This document shows positions 52,483 through 60,542 of a stretch of 64,000 nt of DNA, in pieces. Each line of letters starts with the position of its first letter. The first letter of the stretch is position 1. The notes below the pieces were generated by a model, which had not been told where the DNA came from, made no database searches, and was given only the letters and a program-made list of their open reading frames with translations. Source of the stretch: Pseudomonas capeferrum (lineage in GTDB: Bacteria; Pseudomonadota; Gammaproteobacteria; Pseudomonadales; Pseudomonadaceae). Made by a program: the position numbers and the translations under genes. The stretch spans positions 62,001-126,000 of the forward strand of contig NZ_JAAMQM010000013.1 of the NCBI RefSeq assembly GCF_013523055.1, given 5' to 3'.

Positions 52483-54151
52483 GGTTGATCTCCTCAAGCG
52501 TGGTACGGCCCTCGCGGACCAGGTCCAGGGCGCTGCTGCGAAGCAGGCGCAGGCCGCGCTGGCAAGCCGCGGCCTTGATCTGCGACAAAGGACGGCGTTC
52601 GACGATCATCTGCCGCAGGTCGTCGTCCAGGTGCAGCAGCTCGGCGATGGCGGTACGTCCGCGATAGCCGCTGCCGCGGCATTGGCCACAGCCTTGGACC
52701 CGCACGAAACGCCAGCCCTGCACGGCCTCGCGGTTCAACCCCGAAGCCTGCAACAGCTCGTCGTCCGCCTCGCAGTCGCTGACGCAGTGGCCGCAGGCCA
52801 GACGGATCAGGCGCTGGGCCAGCACTGCGTTGAGCGCGGAGACGAAGCTATAGGGGTCGACCTGCATCTGGCTGAAGCGGCCGATCACATCGAAGACGTT
52901 GTTGGCGTGGATGGTGGTGAACACCAGGTGCCCGGTCAGCGCCGATTGCACGGCGATCTGCGCGGTATCCGGATCGCGGATCTCGCCGACCAGGATCTTG
53001 TCCGGGTCATGCCGCAGGATCGAGCGCAGGCCACGGGCGAAGGTCAGGCCTTTCTTTTCATTGACCGGAATCTGCAGCACCCCGGGCAGCTGGTATTCGA
53101 CCGGGTCCTCGATGGTGATGATCTTGTCGGTGCCGTGGTTGATCTCGCTGATCATGGCGTAGAGGGTGGTGGTCTTGCCGCTGCCGGTCGGCCCGGTGAC
53201 CAGGATCATGCCGTAGGGCTCGGCCGCCAGCCGGCGCAGGTTGCGCAGGGTCTGGCCCTCGAAACCCAGGGCCTGCAGACGCACGCCGTTGGCTCGATCG
53301 GCCAGGTCCTGCTTGTCGAGCACCCGCAGCACCGCATCCTCGCCGAAGATGCTCGGCATGATGGAGACACGAAAATCGATCTGCCGACCGCTGATGGCGA
53401 CCTTGAAACGTCCATCCTGGGGCACGCGCTTTTCGCCGATGTCCAGCTCTGCCATGACCTTGATCCGCGAGATCACCTGGTCGGCGAACGCGGCGCCACT
53501 GGCTTTGCCGGCGCCATTGAGCACCCCGTCGATGCGGTACTTGATCACCAGGCCACCGCCGGTCATGCCCAGATGGATATCACTGGCGTGCATCTTCAGG
53601 GCGTCATAGAGGGTCGAGTTGACCAGCTTGACCACGCGGCTCTGGTCCTCGCTGATGCTCGCCAGCGACAGGCTCTGCAGGGCGTCGGCCTCGGCCCCGG
53701 GCTCGGCGTCGTGGCCCAGTGAATCGACGGCGTGAAAGCTTTCTTCATGTCGGGCCAGGAAAGCCGCCAGCTCGGCGGGATGCGCGAGGAACAGCGGCGC
53801 GTCTCCCAGGCTGTCATCGATCCAGGCCAGCCGGGTGATGTCGAAGGGATCGGCGAACACACCGATGACCTGCCCGGCATCCTCGACCAGGACGAATTCG
53901 CGTTTCAGGCACTGAGCGAGGCTGATCCGTTCGAACAACGGGCGGCTGGCGAACAGCGTCTGGCTGTCGAGTACCGGGTAATGAAGGGTGATGCCCAGGC
54001 GTTGGGCAAAGATATCGGCGCCATCGCCACTGAGGCGCTCGAGACAGGCGAGCAAGCGCTCGCTGCCGGCCTGGCCGCGAGCCTGGGCCAGCAATTCGCG
54101 AGGGTACCCCGGCAGTAGGGCCTGGGTGGCTGGGACAGACACTGTGGACAT
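52463..54151 (-). CDS. GspE/PilB-type secretion ATPase
   Basis: 562 aa hexameric motor ATPase. N-terminal MshEN/GspE-N region (about 1-150), then the catalytic core: Walker A GPTGSGKT (320-327), Asp box IEDPVE (347-352), Walker B ILVGEIRD (386-393), His box GHLVFTTIHANN, and a tetracysteine zinc site CGHC (453-456) with CGQC (488-491). All catalytic motifs are intact. It follows the response regulator by 68 bp and starts the machine part of the operon. Confidence 0.9.
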   Translation of the reverse strand: MSTVSVPATQALLPGYPRELLAQARGQAGSERLLACLERLSGDGADIFAQRLGITLHYPVLDSQTLFASRPLFERISLAQCLKREFVLVEDAGQVIGVFADPFDITRLAWIDDSLGDAPLFLAHPAELAAFLARHEESFHAVDSLGHDAEPGAEADALQSLSLASISEDQSRVVKLVNSTLYDALKMHASDIHLGMTGGGLVIKYRIDGVLNGAGKASGAAFADQVISRIKVMAELDIGEKRVPQDGRFKVAISGRQIDFRVSIMPSIFGEDAVLRVLDKQDLADRANGVRLQALGFEGQTLRNLRRLAAEPYGMILVTGPTGSGKTTTLYAMISEINHGTDKIITIEDPVEYQLPGVLQIPVNEKKGLTFARGLRSILRHDPDKILVGEIRDPDTAQIAVQSALTGHLVFTTIHANNVFDVIGRFSQMQVDPYSFVSALNAVLAQRLIRLACGHCVSDCEADDELLQASGLNREAVQGWRFVRVQGCGQCRGSGYRGRTAIAELLHLDDDLRQMIVERRPLSQIKAAACQRGLRLLRSSALDLVREGRTTLEEINRVTFIA

Positions 54152-54219
54152 GGCCTGCGACTCCGTTCGGGGGCGCGTCGCAGGCTGGCTCGGTAAGGCC
54201 GGGGTGGCTGCGGGCGCCG

Positions 54220-54753
54220 TTATTCCCCGGTGAGCAGTCGGTCGTCGTCAGGTTCGGGGGGCTTGGCGCCATTGCGTCGGCGGTCGGCCAGGACCCAGCT
54301 GCCATCGTACAACTGCAAGGGGAACGATTCGTGGTTCCTCTGGCGTCGCTCGACGAAACCCTCGGCCTTGCTGTCCGCTGCCTGGTGCTGGCGCTCGATG
54401 CCCATCAGGTCGAATACCGCGCGCGCCAGCTCCGCCATCGGGAACGGCTTGAACAGGACATGGCTGACACCCAGCTCGGCGGCCCGCTCACGGACCTCGA
54501 CGGTCGGGTGGGCGGTGATCAGCACGAAATGACAGTTCCTGTTCTGGCGTACGGTCTCCAGGACCTGAAACCCCTCCATGTCGGGCAAACGATAATCCAG
54601 CACGATCACGTCCGGTGCCAGGTCTTCGGCCTGGCCGATGCCAGCGGCACCGTCGTGGGCAACATGGACGTCCAGGCCTTGTACCTGCAGGTAAGCCTGC
54701 AGGTTCTGTGCAAGGGTCCGCTCGTCATCGACTACCAATACTCTGTTCACCAA
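54220..54753 (-). CDS. Single-domain response regulator
   Basis: 177 aa. Receiver domain 1-about 120 with acidic pocket DDE (9-11), phosphoacceptor D53 (VLDYRLPDM), T80 and K102 (FKPF). The C-terminal 55 residues are charged and unlike any output domain I know. No histidine kinase is adjacent. TTG 54753 with GGGAG six bases upstream or GTG 54750 can be the start. It is the first gene behind the sigma-54-type promoter, so it may act on secretion gene control or directly on the machine. Confidence 0.8.
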   Translation of the reverse strand: MVNRVLVVDDERTLAQNLQAYLQVQGLDVHVAHDGAAGIGQAEDLAPDVIVLDYRLPDMEGFQVLETVRQNRNCHFVLITAHPTVEVRERAAELGVSHVLFKPFPMAELARAVFDLMGIERQHQAADSKAEGFVERRQRNHESFPLQLYDGSWVLADRRRNGAKPPEPDDDRLLTGE

Positions 54754-54813
54754 GGTCGACTCCCAAGAACTGCCCGGTTTCCCGGTCTGCGAAGTGCGGC
54801 CTTGTAGAGGCTT

Positions 54814-54830
54814 GAGCAGGCTTCGTGCCA
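54814..54830 (-). promoter_or_regulatory. Sigma-54 promoter upstream of the secretion operon
   Basis: On the minus strand: TGGCACGAAGCCTGCTC, with the -24 TGGCACG perfect and the -12 CTGCT one base from TTGCT; GG-N10-GC spacing is exact. It lies about 60 bp before the response-regulator start, within the 54754-55016 gap that separates the oxidase genes from the secretion genes. The rest of that gap holds no gene. Confidence 0.6.
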
Positions 54831-55016
54831 GGCTTGATCACTCATTTAGCACCACTGTAAGTCGTTGTTTTGGCTGGACGTGCTATCCATGTCCCATTAC
54901 TGCGCTGCCCCCAGAAACGGGGAATGATGGCACAATGCCCCTGCACCGGGACCCATTGTTGGGGAATCAATGCCGTGAGGTTCAATGCCCGCTTCGTCGC
55001 ATCGGACCGATCAGGC

Positions 55017-55661
55017 TCAACCACCCCGTTGCACCTGCGCCGTTTCGCGCAGTTGCTGTCGCACGGCTTGGCGCGCCTCGCTCCGCAGCCGATTGACGAG
55101 CGCTGTCCGAGCCAAGACCAGGCCGCGTTCCTGTTCGACCAAAGCGCTATCACTTTGGTTCGTCCTGGCGACCAGTCTTTCGCGGTTCGCCTGGTAATAG
55201 GCCTGGACCTGTGCGTCGGTCGGTGGCTCGATCGCCGTAAGCTCGGTATACACCTGCTGCGCCGCCATTTCGTGACGAGTGTAGTCGGCAAAGGCTGCCC
55301 TATCGAAGCCCGCTTCGGCCAGGCGCCGCTCGAACACCGCTGGGTCGCCGAACACCTGTTCCAGCTGCGTCAGGTACGCGTCGAGCGTGGCATCACTGAC
55401 CTGCACGCCGCGCCGCTGGGCCTCTTGCCAGAGCAGCTCTTTGTCGATCAGTTCGTCCAAGGCCTGCTCGCGCAGGTGTCGGTACAGGCTGGGGCTGCGG
55501 ATGCTCGCCACCGCCCTGCCCTGGGCCTGCAGGTATTCGGCGAAATAACGCTCCAGGCGTAGCACGCTGATCTGCACACCATTGACCCGGGCCACGGGCA
55601 TGTCATCGGCCCACCCCAGGGGCACGAGGCCCAACATCAGGCAAAGCAGCAGGATTGGCAT
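55017..55661 (-). CDS. SurA-N-like periplasmic chaperone without a parvulin domain
   Basis: 214 aa from ATG 55661, with AAGGAG upstream. Signal peptide 1-19 (ending GWA), then VARVNGVQISVLRLERYFAEYL and a helical SurA_N-like region (ALDELIDKELLWQEAQRRGVQVSDATLDAYLTQLE; YTRHEMAAQQVYTEL; VQAYYQANRERLV). The PPIase domain of SurA/PpiD is absent, so a holdase role is likelier than isomerisation. The neighbouring oxidase genes suggest it helps fold the secreted oxidase. I recall a PPIase gene (mofB) in the Leptothrix mof operon. Confidence 0.72.
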   Translation of the reverse strand: MPILLLCLMLGLVPLGWADDMPVARVNGVQISVLRLERYFAEYLQAQGRAVASIRSPSLYRHLREQALDELIDKELLWQEAQRRGVQVSDATLDAYLTQLEQVFGDPAVFERRLAEAGFDRAAFADYTRHEMAAQQVYTELTAIEPPTDAQVQAYYQANRERLVARTNQSDSALVEQERGLVLARTALVNRLRSEARQAVRQQLRETAQVQRGG

Positions 55662-55672
55662 GGGAAGCTCCT

Positions 55673-57217
55673 TCAAGGTATGTCCGGTGCCGGCCGATAG
55701 GGCGCGACGGCGCGAAACCGCGGTCCCGGCAGGTCGACCGCTACGACGTGGGCGCCCGCCAGGCCATGGCGCAGGCCCGGACCGAAGCTCAGCGCCGGGG
55801 TCAGGCCGGTGGGTACGTCGTGCAGGCCCTCGAGGACGCGTACAAGGTGTTCGCGGCTCGTATCGCGCCCCATCTGTTTCAGTGCCTCGGTAAGCAGCTT
55901 GAGCGCGCACAGCGTGCCCACCTGCAAGGAAGCCTGGCGCCCATCCAGACCTTGGCGTCGCTGCATGTCGGCCAGGCTGGCGCGACCCTGTTCGGTCCAG
56001 TCGCCCGGCACGAAGGGATAGGCCAGGAACAGTCGCTGCGACCAGTGTGCCGGCAGACCTGGAAGAGCCCCGGCGACCTGGCTCGAGGCCGCGAACAGGT
56101 AGGGCGATCGTCCCGCCGCCTGCAAGGCGTTGGCCAGCTCGGCGAAGCCCCCGGCACGACCGACATAGAGGATGCCCTGCCCTTCGACTGCCCGCCCATC
56201 GAAGGCACGCAGCGGCGGCGGTGCCCAGCCCAGCAAACGCAAGCGCTGCCATAACGACTCGGCCAATGCGCCCTGGTCATCCCCGGCATACACCACCTGG
56301 AGCGCCCCCGGGCCCAGGGCGAGCGCCTGTCGGCCATGCGCGGCCAGGCTGAGCAATTGTTCGCGCAATCCGGGCAAGGGGTCGAAGATCTGCGGGCTAC
56401 CGCCGCTGCGCGGAGTACTGCCGATCAACGGAACGCCAGCGCTTTCCAGCCGCTGGCTCAACACGCCATCGAGCAGGGGTGCCAAGGGGGCGATGAGGGC
56501 AAACACTTCTTCGCCATCGAGCAGCCGCGCCAGTGCCTGCTCGGCACTGGCCTGATCCGGGCCTGGGTCGAGCGTCACCAGGTGCAGGCGCCGACCGTGG
56601 ATGCCGCCCTGCAGGTTGAGCTGTTCGAAGCCATCTTCCAGCACGGCGCGCACCACGCGCCCCGCTTCGGCCAGCGGCCCCTGGCTTGGCAGCAGAGTCC
56701 CCAGGCGCAAGGTCGCTTCTTCAAGACCGGGGTCACGCTCCTCGCCAAGGCGTTTCAGATAGGCGGTGAGGTTGCGCTGATCGGCCATGCTCAGGACGAA
56801 GCGTGGCATGGCCGGGTCCAGACGGTTGCCGGCCGGGTCGAGACCCTGCCCGATGGCACGCGCGACACTGGCATCGCTGTAGGCGGGATAACGACGACCG
56901 TTGACCTCGCGCTCGCCCTGCCCCAAGGCAAGGCGCTGCCAATCGAGGGTCGGCGGGCGCACGCCCCCTTCGGCGCGTCCGCGCCCATCGAAACCATGGC
57001 AGCTGGCGCAGGGCAGCACACTGGCCGGCACCGTCATGTCGCTGGCGCCCACTCGTGCGACCACTTGGGCATCGCTGCTCGACACGCCCTCGCGAAACAG
57101 GCGCTTGCCCGCCTGTTCCTCGGCGCTCAGGTCGAGGGCCAGGGCGGAGCCGCACCCCAGGGTACCGTAGAGCGCCATTCCCGCCAGGCATGCGAGCAGT
57201 CGGCGCATGGCGCTCAC
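55673..57217 (-). CDS. Cytochrome c / periplasmic-binding-protein fusion
   Basis: 514 aa exported protein. Signal peptide 1-28; a class I cytochrome c domain follows with the haem motif CASCH (C70, C73, H74) and a possible Met ligand in AMPRFVLSM (about 130-140). From about residue 170 the frame becomes a branched-chain-amino-acid-type periplasmic binding fold (LRLGTLLPSQGPLAEAGR; DGFEQLNLQGGIHGRRLHLVTLD; GVPLIGSTPRSGGSPQIFDPLPGLREQL). No ABC permease is nearby, so the binding domain probably senses or carries something for the redox chain. The start is GTG 57217, overlapping the SCO stop. Confidence 0.8.
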   Translation of the reverse strand: MSAMRRLLACLAGMALYGTLGCGSALALDLSAEEQAGKRLFREGVSSSDAQVVARVGASDMTVPASVLPCASCHGFDGRGRAEGGVRPPTLDWQRLALGQGEREVNGRRYPAYSDASVARAIGQGLDPAGNRLDPAMPRFVLSMADQRNLTAYLKRLGEERDPGLEEATLRLGTLLPSQGPLAEAGRVVRAVLEDGFEQLNLQGGIHGRRLHLVTLDPGPDQASAEQALARLLDGEEVFALIAPLAPLLDGVLSQRLESAGVPLIGSTPRSGGSPQIFDPLPGLREQLLSLAAHGRQALALGPGALQVVYAGDDQGALAESLWQRLRLLGWAPPPLRAFDGRAVEGQGILYVGRAGGFAELANALQAAGRSPYLFAASSQVAGALPGLPAHWSQRLFLAYPFVPGDWTEQGRASLADMQRRQGLDGRQASLQVGTLCALKLLTEALKQMGRDTSREHLVRVLEGLHDVPTGLTPALSFGPGLRHGLAGAHVVAVDLPGPRFRAVAPYRPAPDIP

Positions 57218-57885
57218 CGATCCGCCAGAGGCTGGGTCAGCAGCCGCATGCGCTGGGCGATCGCCGCTGCCGGGGCATCCGGGCGAATCTTGCTCCAGCG
57301 CTTGCCGGGGACATCCCCGGCGATCAACTGCGTCGAATGCTGCTCGGGACTCGGCAGGAAATGCCCCAGGCGACCCAGCACCAGGTCCACGCTGGCCTTG
57401 TCACCGGTGAGGAACAGCCAGTTCGCGCCGTCCACCCCCTGTTTCTCGGCGAAGGCCTTGAGCACCGCCGGGGTGTCATTCCCCGGGTCGCTGCTGATGG
57501 AAATGAACGTCACCTGGCTCGCCAGCTCCGGCCCCATGGCTTCGCGCACCTCGCGCAATTTGCGGGTAATGAGGGGGCAGGCTTCGTTGCAGTGAGTGAA
57601 GATGACATTGAGCATCACTACCTTGTCCTTCAACACATCGCTGTAGAAGCGCAGCTCGCGGCCGTTCTGGTCCTGGAGCACGGTATCGGTGAACCAGGTC
57701 TGCGCGTCGCGGGTGCCGCCCGGGCTGCCCGCGACAGGCTCGGGCGTCGCAGCAGGGGGCGCGTGGCCCTCATGGGCGAGCGCCACGCAAGAGAGGATCC
57801 ACAGGCAGCCGACCAACGCCAGCCAGTCGATGCCTCGCATGTGGCGGCCAGGCCTCGCGGCGCGGTGTTCGTTCAGGCTACTCAT
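57214..57885 (-). CDS. SCO1/SenC copper chaperone (first copy)
   Basis: 223 aa. N-terminal membrane anchor or signal (DWLALVGCLWILSCVALA). Thioredoxin-like SCO fold with the copper-binding pair CNEAC (C99, C103) inside NVIFTHCNEACPLITRKLREV, and a later His in PSPEQHSTQLI. Delivers copper or reduces cysteines in copper oxidase assembly. It overlaps the genes on both sides by 4 bases, inside the multicopper oxidase unit. Confidence 0.85.
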   Translation of the reverse strand: MSSLNEHRAARPGRHMRGIDWLALVGCLWILSCVALAHEGHAPPAATPEPVAGSPGGTRDAQTWFTDTVLQDQNGRELRFYSDVLKDKVVMLNVIFTHCNEACPLITRKLREVREAMGPELASQVTFISISSDPGNDTPAVLKAFAEKQGVDGANWLFLTGDKASVDLVLGRLGHFLPSPEQHSTQLIAGDVPGKRWSKIRPDAPAAAIAQRMRLLTQPLADR

Positions 57886-58550
57886 GGTCGTGGCTCCTGA
57901 TGGTCCGGCGTCCCGGCGATCGCGGTGTGACTGGCGTGCACGCGCCTGGCGCTGAGGCGATCGATTTCGCTGATCAATACCGCCGGGTCGGTGAAGCCGT
58001 AGTAGCGTGTCCAGTGGCCAGTGCGGCCGTCCCCCACCAGGATCAGCGGCGGATGCTGGCCGAGGTTGGCGCTGAAGCTGCCGAGGCCCTTCAGGGTCTC
58101 GGCGATGGCATAGGGCGTGCCGGTCAACCAGCTCCAGCCCGGCCCATGCTGGAATGCCTTGGCATAGCCAGCCAGGCGCTTGGGATCGTCACGCTGCGGG
58201 TCGACGCTGATCGACACCAGCTGTACCTCCTCGCCGACCCGTCCTCCCAGCGTCCGCTGGACCTTGGACATGATCGAGGAGACCACCGGGCACACCGTGG
58301 TGCAGCTGGTGTAGATGAAACCCATGACTACCAGGCGATCGCCTACCAGCTCCTTTTCCAGGCGCACCGGCATGCCTGCCTGGTCGAGCAGGGAAACGTC
58401 GGCAAAGCGCACGCTGGTTTTTTCCTGGTGAGCCTCGGGCGCGGCATGGTTGGCGTGCGCGGCGGGGTCATGACCGCCGTGCGCCAGCGCCAGAGGGCTG
58501 GTCAGCAACAGGCTCAAACCAAGCAATCTGCAAGACGAGACGGCGTTCAT
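57882..58550 (-). CDS. SCO1/SenC copper chaperone (second copy)
   Basis: 222 aa. Signal peptide 1-23, then a His-rich mature start (HGGHDPAAHANHAAPEAH) that may bind copper. SCO core: CTTVC pair (C83, C87) in GFIYTSCTTVCPVVSSIMSKVQ, SISVDPQRDDP and the distal His in FSANLGQHPPLILV. Distinct from its neighbour in sequence, so two different steps or metals are possible. Confidence 0.86.
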   Translation of the reverse strand: MNAVSSCRLLGLSLLLTSPLALAHGGHDPAAHANHAAPEAHQEKTSVRFADVSLLDQAGMPVRLEKELVGDRLVVMGFIYTSCTTVCPVVSSIMSKVQRTLGGRVGEEVQLVSISVDPQRDDPKRLAGYAKAFQHGPGWSWLTGTPYAIAETLKGLGSFSANLGQHPPLILVGDGRTGHWTRYYGFTDPAVLISEIDRLSARRVHASHTAIAGTPDHQEPRP

Positions 58551-60523
58551 CGCATACTCCTGGGTTGCGCTTGGGAAACGGTAGGCACCGCGACCGGCAG
58601 GACGCGCAGGCTGGTGTAGTTGTTTTCGGCAAACTTGGCTCCCAGAGAGGGCGCCTGCACATGCAGGTACCAGGCACCGGCCTCGGCCAGTCGCAGCGAC
58701 GCCTGGTAGACCCCCTCGCCGACTTCGTCGAGCGGCACGCTGCGCGCCAGGGACGAAGGTGCCAGGAAGTAGCGCAGGCTGATGTCGCGCAAGCCCAGGC
58801 GCGGCTTGCCGTCGTCATCGAGGATGCGCACCTTGGCCGTGAAGAGGCTGTTCTGCGGTAACGGTTTGTCGGCACCGATGAATTCCACGCGCGCGCTCTT
58901 GTGCTTGCTGGCGCCGGGCACGTCGACGATCTGCGTGCTGAAGCAGTGGATGATCTGTGGCTGGTTGAGCAGGAACGCCACATCGAAGGTGCCGGCGGCC
59001 GGCATCTTCACCGTCGAGCCGTATACCCCCGGCGCCAGCTCGCGCAGGCTGCGATCGATGACGATGGCCGCCCGCGCGTGGCTGCCACGGTTGTTATAGC
59101 CCGACATCGGGGCATTCATCCCCTCGGCGTAGAAGTAGGTGGTGTTATCCACCGGGTTGACCACGAACACCGAGTTGTCGTCACGGGCCACGCTCAGGCC
59201 CTGGGCCAACGGCAGGTCGCCGGCCTGGCGCGGCGCCGCGGGGCCGGCCTCGAAACCCTGCACGATCGGCTCGCGGCCTTCGCCCAGGCTGCCCAGGTTG
59301 ATCATGCTGACCTTCGGCGAAGCCAGGCCGCGCACGTAGGCGTAGCCCTTGGTGAAGGTCAGTTGGTAGGGCTCGGCGGCCACGGGGATACTATGGATCA
59401 GCCGATCGGTGCTGGCGTCGATCACCAGCGCCTGGTTCTCCAGGGTATTGAGGACGATGCCGTAGCGTCCGTCGCCGCTGAAACGCATCGGCCCCAGGCC
59501 CTGTTCGGCGGTGACCGTATGCCGCGGCGTATGCTTCTGGGCATCGATGACCCGCACCGTGCCTTCCTCGCCATCGGTCACGTAGACCGCCTGGGACAGC
59601 GCCGAGTAGCTGACCGACAAGGGACGCGGCCCAACCGACAGGGTCTTCACCAGGCGCATCTGGGCGGCATCGATGACGCTCAGGGTGCCGCTGTCGCGAT
59701 TGCTGACGAAGGCGTAGCGGGAATCGGCGCTGAAGGCGATCTCGTGATGTCCCGAGCCGGTGGCGAAGAATTTCAGGGTGCTGCGGCTATGCACATCGAT
59801 CACCGTGACCCCACCGCGCGCGGGATCCTTGCTGTTGTTGCCCACCCACAACCGCCGCAGGTCCGGCTGCAAGGCGACCCGCACCGGTTGCTCGCCGGCG
59901 GGCAAGGTGGCCACGCGACGGAAGGTCTCGGTGTCGATCACCGCCACCTCGCCGCGCTCGGGCATGGACACGAAGACCTGCTTGTCATCGCTGCCGGCGA
60001 CCCAGTCCATGGGCCGCCCCGGCAGGTCGATACGGGCCAGGGTGCTGGTCACGCCCCCGACCGATACCGTGGGATCGACCACCGTCAGGCTGGCATCATT
60101 GTTCAGCACCAGCAGGAAGTAGCTGTTGAGGTCGAGCAAGGGCCGCGCGCCGATACTGCTCTTGAGGAACAGCGCCACCCTGGCCTTGCAGCTGCTGTCA
60201 CGATCTGCGCTGGCCGGCGCCGACTGCGCGGGGTCCAACCAGGCCCCCGGCGCCATGCCCGACAACGGCTGACCGCTGCGTTCGTCACTGACCTTGAAGC
60301 GGATGTTGGCAAAAGCGCCAGCCCGCAGTTCGCCACCCTCCAGGGGGCGTGCCTCGAATTCCACCGTGACGCCGTCACGGCTCAGCCGGTGCAGGCCCTG
60401 GGGATCGGCGAGCGGCTGCAGCAGCTCGCGTGGATCGCCCCAGAACACGGCACAAGCTACCCCCAGTCCGATCAGCGCCGCGCCCAGCACCCCCAGGTAC
60501 GCGGGTCGATTCTTCTTGTCCAT
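58547..60523 (-). CDS. YncE-like beta-propeller protein, membrane-anchored
   Basis: 658 aa. One N-terminal transmembrane helix (PAYLGVLGAALIGLGVACAVFW). Residues about 110-420 are a seven-bladed YVTN/YncE-type propeller (VFVSMPERGEVAVIDTETFRRV; LWVGNNSKDPARGGVTVIDV; AFVSNRDSGTLSVIDAAQM; VYVTDGEEGTVRVIDAQK). After about 480 there are immunoglobulin-like domains ending in a FixG/copper-oxidase-accessory style segment (YFLAPSSLARSVPLDEVGEGVYQASLRL). It is coupled to the second SCO gene; a scaffold or electron partner for the oxidase is inferred. Confidence 0.75.
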   Translation of the reverse strand: MDKKNRPAYLGVLGAALIGLGVACAVFWGDPRELLQPLADPQGLHRLSRDGVTVEFEARPLEGGELRAGAFANIRFKVSDERSGQPLSGMAPGAWLDPAQSAPASADRDSSCKARVALFLKSSIGARPLLDLNSYFLLVLNNDASLTVVDPTVSVGGVTSTLARIDLPGRPMDWVAGSDDKQVFVSMPERGEVAVIDTETFRRVATLPAGEQPVRVALQPDLRRLWVGNNSKDPARGGVTVIDVHSRSTLKFFATGSGHHEIAFSADSRYAFVSNRDSGTLSVIDAAQMRLVKTLSVGPRPLSVSYSALSQAVYVTDGEEGTVRVIDAQKHTPRHTVTAEQGLGPMRFSGDGRYGIVLNTLENQALVIDASTDRLIHSIPVAAEPYQLTFTKGYAYVRGLASPKVSMINLGSLGEGREPIVQGFEAGPAAPRQAGDLPLAQGLSVARDDNSVFVVNPVDNTTYFYAEGMNAPMSGYNNRGSHARAAIVIDRSLRELAPGVYGSTVKMPAAGTFDVAFLLNQPQIIHCFSTQIVDVPGASKHKSARVEFIGADKPLPQNSLFTAKVRILDDDGKPRLGLRDISLRYFLAPSSLARSVPLDEVGEGVYQASLRLAEAGAWYLHVQAPSLGAKFAENNYTSLRVLPVAVPTVSQAQPRSMR

Positions 60524-60542
60524 GCCCGGTACTCCCCCTTGT

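Noticed and set aside
54842-55291. 149-codon minus frame across the gap before the response regulator
   Set aside because: Overlaps the SurA-like gene in another frame and contains the sigma-54-type promoter region; no family resemblance.
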